Under the pieces are notes generated by a model, which saw nothing but the letters and a program-made list of their open reading frames with translations, was not told the origin of the DNA and ran no database searches. From Candidatus Zixiibacteriota bacterium (GTDB taxonomy: Bacteria; Zixibacteria; MSB-5A5; GN15; FEB-12): 8,933 nt of DNA. This document shows positions 7,678-8,933 of this stretch, in pieces. Position 1 is the first letter of the stretch. Each line of letters begins with the position of its first letter. The stretch covers positions 1 through 8,933 of the forward strand of contig JAGLXI010000320.1 in the NCBI GenBank assembly GCA_023132995.1, given 5' to 3'. Made by a program: the position numbers and the translations under genes.

Positions 7678-8103
7678 ATGGCTGATTCCCGTCAGCTGAA
7701 GGTGGATGTCGTTGATCTCACCTGTCCGGCAGGCTCTGATCCTTCGGTCGGCGATGACGGTGACGAGCCAGTCTTCAAATTCGTGCTGATAAGCTGCGAT
7801 GCTCAGTTCAACTTCGTTTTAGGCCGGGTGTCGCAGTTCCCATACCATGCTAACTTGGTTGATCGGTTCTGCGACCGGCAGGGGATTGCTGCTGGTTGGG
7901 TCAGAAAGCCTGACCTGGTGGAAATCTACGACACCGAATACGCCGTCAGGGGAGGTGGCTGGATGAAGCTCGACCGCTCCGGGAATTCCCTTGAGGTCTA
8001 CGGCAATTCCTCGGCCTATGGCAAGTACGATCCGAGTGATCTGAGCCTGGTCGTGAGAGTCCATCCCTTTTTCGCCGGCTATACTGTCAGCGTGAGCCGA
8101 TAA
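7678..8103 (+). CDS. Janus/Ocnus-family protein, PHPT1-like putative phosphohistidine phosphatase
   Basis: A 141-residue protein resembling animal 14-kDa phosphohistidine phosphatase (PHPT1) and Drosophila Janus-A/Ocnus. Compared with human PHPT1 recalled from memory, it shares in order: VFKFVLI (32-38; human VFKYVLI, K21), YHANLVD (56-62; human YHADIYD, catalytic His53), GGGW (92-95; human GGGR, R78) and VYGNSSAYG (107-115; human VYGYSMAYG, S94/A96), then a closing strand GYTVS. H57 would be the nucleophilic/general-base His and K34 the phosphate-contacting Lys. The human R78 position is W95 here. The N-terminal ~28 residues are an acidic extension. PHPT1 removes phosphate from histidine, and reportedly lysine, in proteins. 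The ATG is one base after the PHP stop, with AGGA (7662-7665) upstream as ribosome binding site. It is the last gene of the unit. Fold assignment is good; activity is inferred and depends on the altered Arg position. Confidence 0.72.
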   Translation: MADSRQLKVDVVDLTCPAGSDPSVGDDGDEPVFKFVLISCDAQFNFVLGRVSQFPYHANLVDRFCDRQGIAAGWVRKPDLVEIYDTEYAVRGGGWMKLDRSGNSLEVYGNSSAYGKYDPSDLSLVVRVHPFFAGYTVSVSR

Positions 8104-8326
8104 TCTCGCATTTGTGATAAAAGTAGCAAGCTCCTCTGGATGCCCGCCTTCGGTGGAGTGCCTACCTCGTTGGTTGACAGTAGAATACGGTCACAATAGG
8201 ACTGTGCGAAGTAGCGTCCCGCGGCTCACAACGGCTTAAGATTATTCCATTTGTTCTTGACATCAATTCGCGCAATGGCTACAGTTGGGCAGTTGATCGT
8301 CAGAAATCGGAGAGCGTGACAGCAGC
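8104..8326. other. Non-coding gap before the complex I operon
   Basis: No convincing gene or RNA gene is seen in these 223 nt. A small imperfect hairpin, CCGCC-TTC-GGTGG at 8144-8156 (one G-T pair), lies 41 nt after the Janus stop; it lacks a T-run, so it is at best a weak terminator. A TTGACA at 8174-8179 has only a poor -10 partner (TAGGAC at 17 nt). The stronger promoter is at 8257-8285. GGAGAG at 8309-8314 is the likely nuoA ribosome binding site. Confidence 0.6.
8257..8285 (+). promoter_or_regulatory. Candidate sigma70-type promoter of the nuo operon
   Basis: A perfect TTGACA (8257-8262), a 17-nt spacer and TACAGT (8280-8285; four of six, including the first two T-A and the final T) give the best promoter in the window. 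Transcription would start near 8292, leaving a 5' leader of about 35 nt that contains GGAGAG (8309-8314) before the nuoA ATG at 8327. It sits in the gap that separates the upstream unit from complex I, as expected for an operon promoter. Confidence 0.55.
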
Positions 8327-8683
8327 ATGTTTGAGACATTTTTCCCGATCCTGTTCCTACTTCTCTTTGCAACGGTTCTGGCCGTTGCTCTACTCCTGAT
8401 GTCAGTGCTATTGGGGCGCAAAACCAGGCTGGGCAAAAAGCGCGACCCGTATGAATGCGGCATAACTCCGGTCGGGACAACCAAAGACCCGGTGCCGGTC
8501 AAGTTCTACCTGGTGGCCGTCCTGTTCATCCTGTTTGATATCGAGATCGTCTTTCTCTATCCGTGGGCGGTCATATCTCGTAACCTCGGTCTGTTCGGGT
8601 TTGTGGAGATGTTGGTTTTTGTCCTTATCCTGCTGGTTGGCTACTTCTACATCCTCGGACGAGGGGCTCTCAAATGGGATTAG
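8327..8683 (+). CDS. nuoA: NADH-quinone oxidoreductase subunit A (complex I)
   Basis: A small membrane subunit of the proton-pumping NADH:quinone oxidoreductase, located at the junction between the membrane arm and the quinone-binding peripheral arm. The 118-residue length and three predicted transmembrane helices (about 5-28, 58-80 and 88-110) are standard. The diagnostic PYECGI (42-47) in the first cytoplasmic loop, with the conserved Cys that lies near the quinone cavity, and FILFDIEIVFLYPWA (67-81) in helix 2 with its conserved acidic residues are intact. GGAGAG at 8309-8314 precedes the ATG by 12 nt. It is the first gene after a non-coding gap and a good promoter, and it overlaps nuoB by 10 nt, matching the usual nuoA-nuoB order that opens nuo operons. 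The identification is secure. Confidence 0.96.
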   Translation: MFETFFPILFLLLFATVLAVALLLMSVLLGRKTRLGKKRDPYECGITPVGTTKDPVPVKFYLVAVLFILFDIEIVFLYPWAVISRNLGLFGFVEMLVFVLILLVGYFYILGRGALKWD

Positions 8684-8933
8684 AGGAAAAGATCCCTGAT
8701 TCGATCATCCTGACTACACTCGACAAGATGGTCAACTGGTCCCACAAGCGGTCGATGTGGCCGCTGGGGTTCGGCCTGGCTTGCTGTGCTATCGAGATGA
8801 TGGCGGCTTTTGCCCCCCGTTTCGATCTGGCCCGGTTCGGTATGGAGGTGATGCGGCCGTCACCAAGGCAAGCTGACCTCATGATAGTGGCCGGTCGCGT
8901 GTCAATGAAGATGGTCCCCGTGATCAAGACCCT
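8674..8933 (+). CDS. nuoB: NADH-quinone oxidoreductase subunit B (complex I), 3' partial
   Basis: The peripheral-arm subunit that carries iron-sulfur cluster N2, the last electron carrier before quinone. The first 86 residues are visible and the gene runs off the window end. GLACCAIEMM (34-43) contains the adjacent Cys37-Cys38 pair that ligates N2, and RPSPRQADLMIVAGRVS (61-77) is the family signature; the remaining N2 cysteines lie beyond the window. The start ATG at 8674 is supported by GAGGGG at 8661-8666 (7-nt spacing) and overlaps nuoA by 10 nt, so the two are translationally coupled. The AGRVS variant in place of AGTV is, as I recall, common outside the enterobacterial type. The identification is secure. 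Confidence 0.95.
   Translation, partial: MGLEEKIPDSIILTTLDKMVNWSHKRSMWPLGFGLACCAIEMMAAFAPRFDLARFGMEVMRPSPRQADLMIVAGRVSMKMVPVIKT

Noticed and set aside
8144..8156. Hairpin after the Janus-like gene as an intrinsic terminator
   Set aside because: The stem is only 5 pairs with one G-T, and there is no T-run after it.
8174..8202. TTGACA as a second nuo promoter
   Set aside because: No good -10 element at 16-18 nt; the site at 8257-8285 is much better.
1..8933. CRISPR array, transposon ends, tRNA/rRNA genes or phage genes
   Set aside because: Looked for and not seen; no direct-repeat arrays, no transposase-like frames, and no cloverleaf in the gaps.

Overview
This is a moderately GC-rich bacterial window with every supported gene on the + strand. 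It reads as chromosomal DNA of a Gram-negative organism: there is an outer-membrane beta-barrel receptor, signal peptides and a proton-pumping NADH dehydrogenase operon. The secreted peptidase ends in a FlgD/type IX-like C-terminal domain, which is common in the FCB group and related candidate phyla such as Zixibacteria. That placement is an inference from protein style, not a phylogenetic result.

Region 1 (about 1-4695) is a three-gene, translationally coupled unit. It holds a secreted zinc metallopeptidase of the MXAN_6640 type (cut at the window start), a small integral-membrane protein resembling an ECF-transporter S component, and a TonB-dependent-receptor-like outer-membrane protein. 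The genes overlap by 4 bases (ATGA) and by 1 base (TAATG). The layout suggests uptake of a scarce nutrient or cofactor across both membranes, possibly after release by the peptidase. No ligand can be named from sequence.

Region 2 (about 4712-8103) is a second tight unit with its own candidate promoter: an HD-domain phosphohydrolase, a UMF1/Atg22-like MFS transporter, a PHP-domain metallophosphoesterase, and a 141-residue protein that I recognise as a Janus/Ocnus-family (14-kDa phosphohistidine phosphatase, PHPT1-like) homologue. Spacings are 3 nt, an 8-nt overlap and 1 nt. Three different phosphoester/phosphoramidate hydrolase families around one exporter-type transporter is the most unusual content of the window. 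The HD gene may be leaderless, because the predicted transcription start falls almost on its ATG.

Region 3 (8104-8933) is a 223-nt non-coding gap with a good sigma70-type promoter, followed by the start of a respiratory complex I operon: nuoA complete and nuoB cut by the window end, overlapping by 10 bases.
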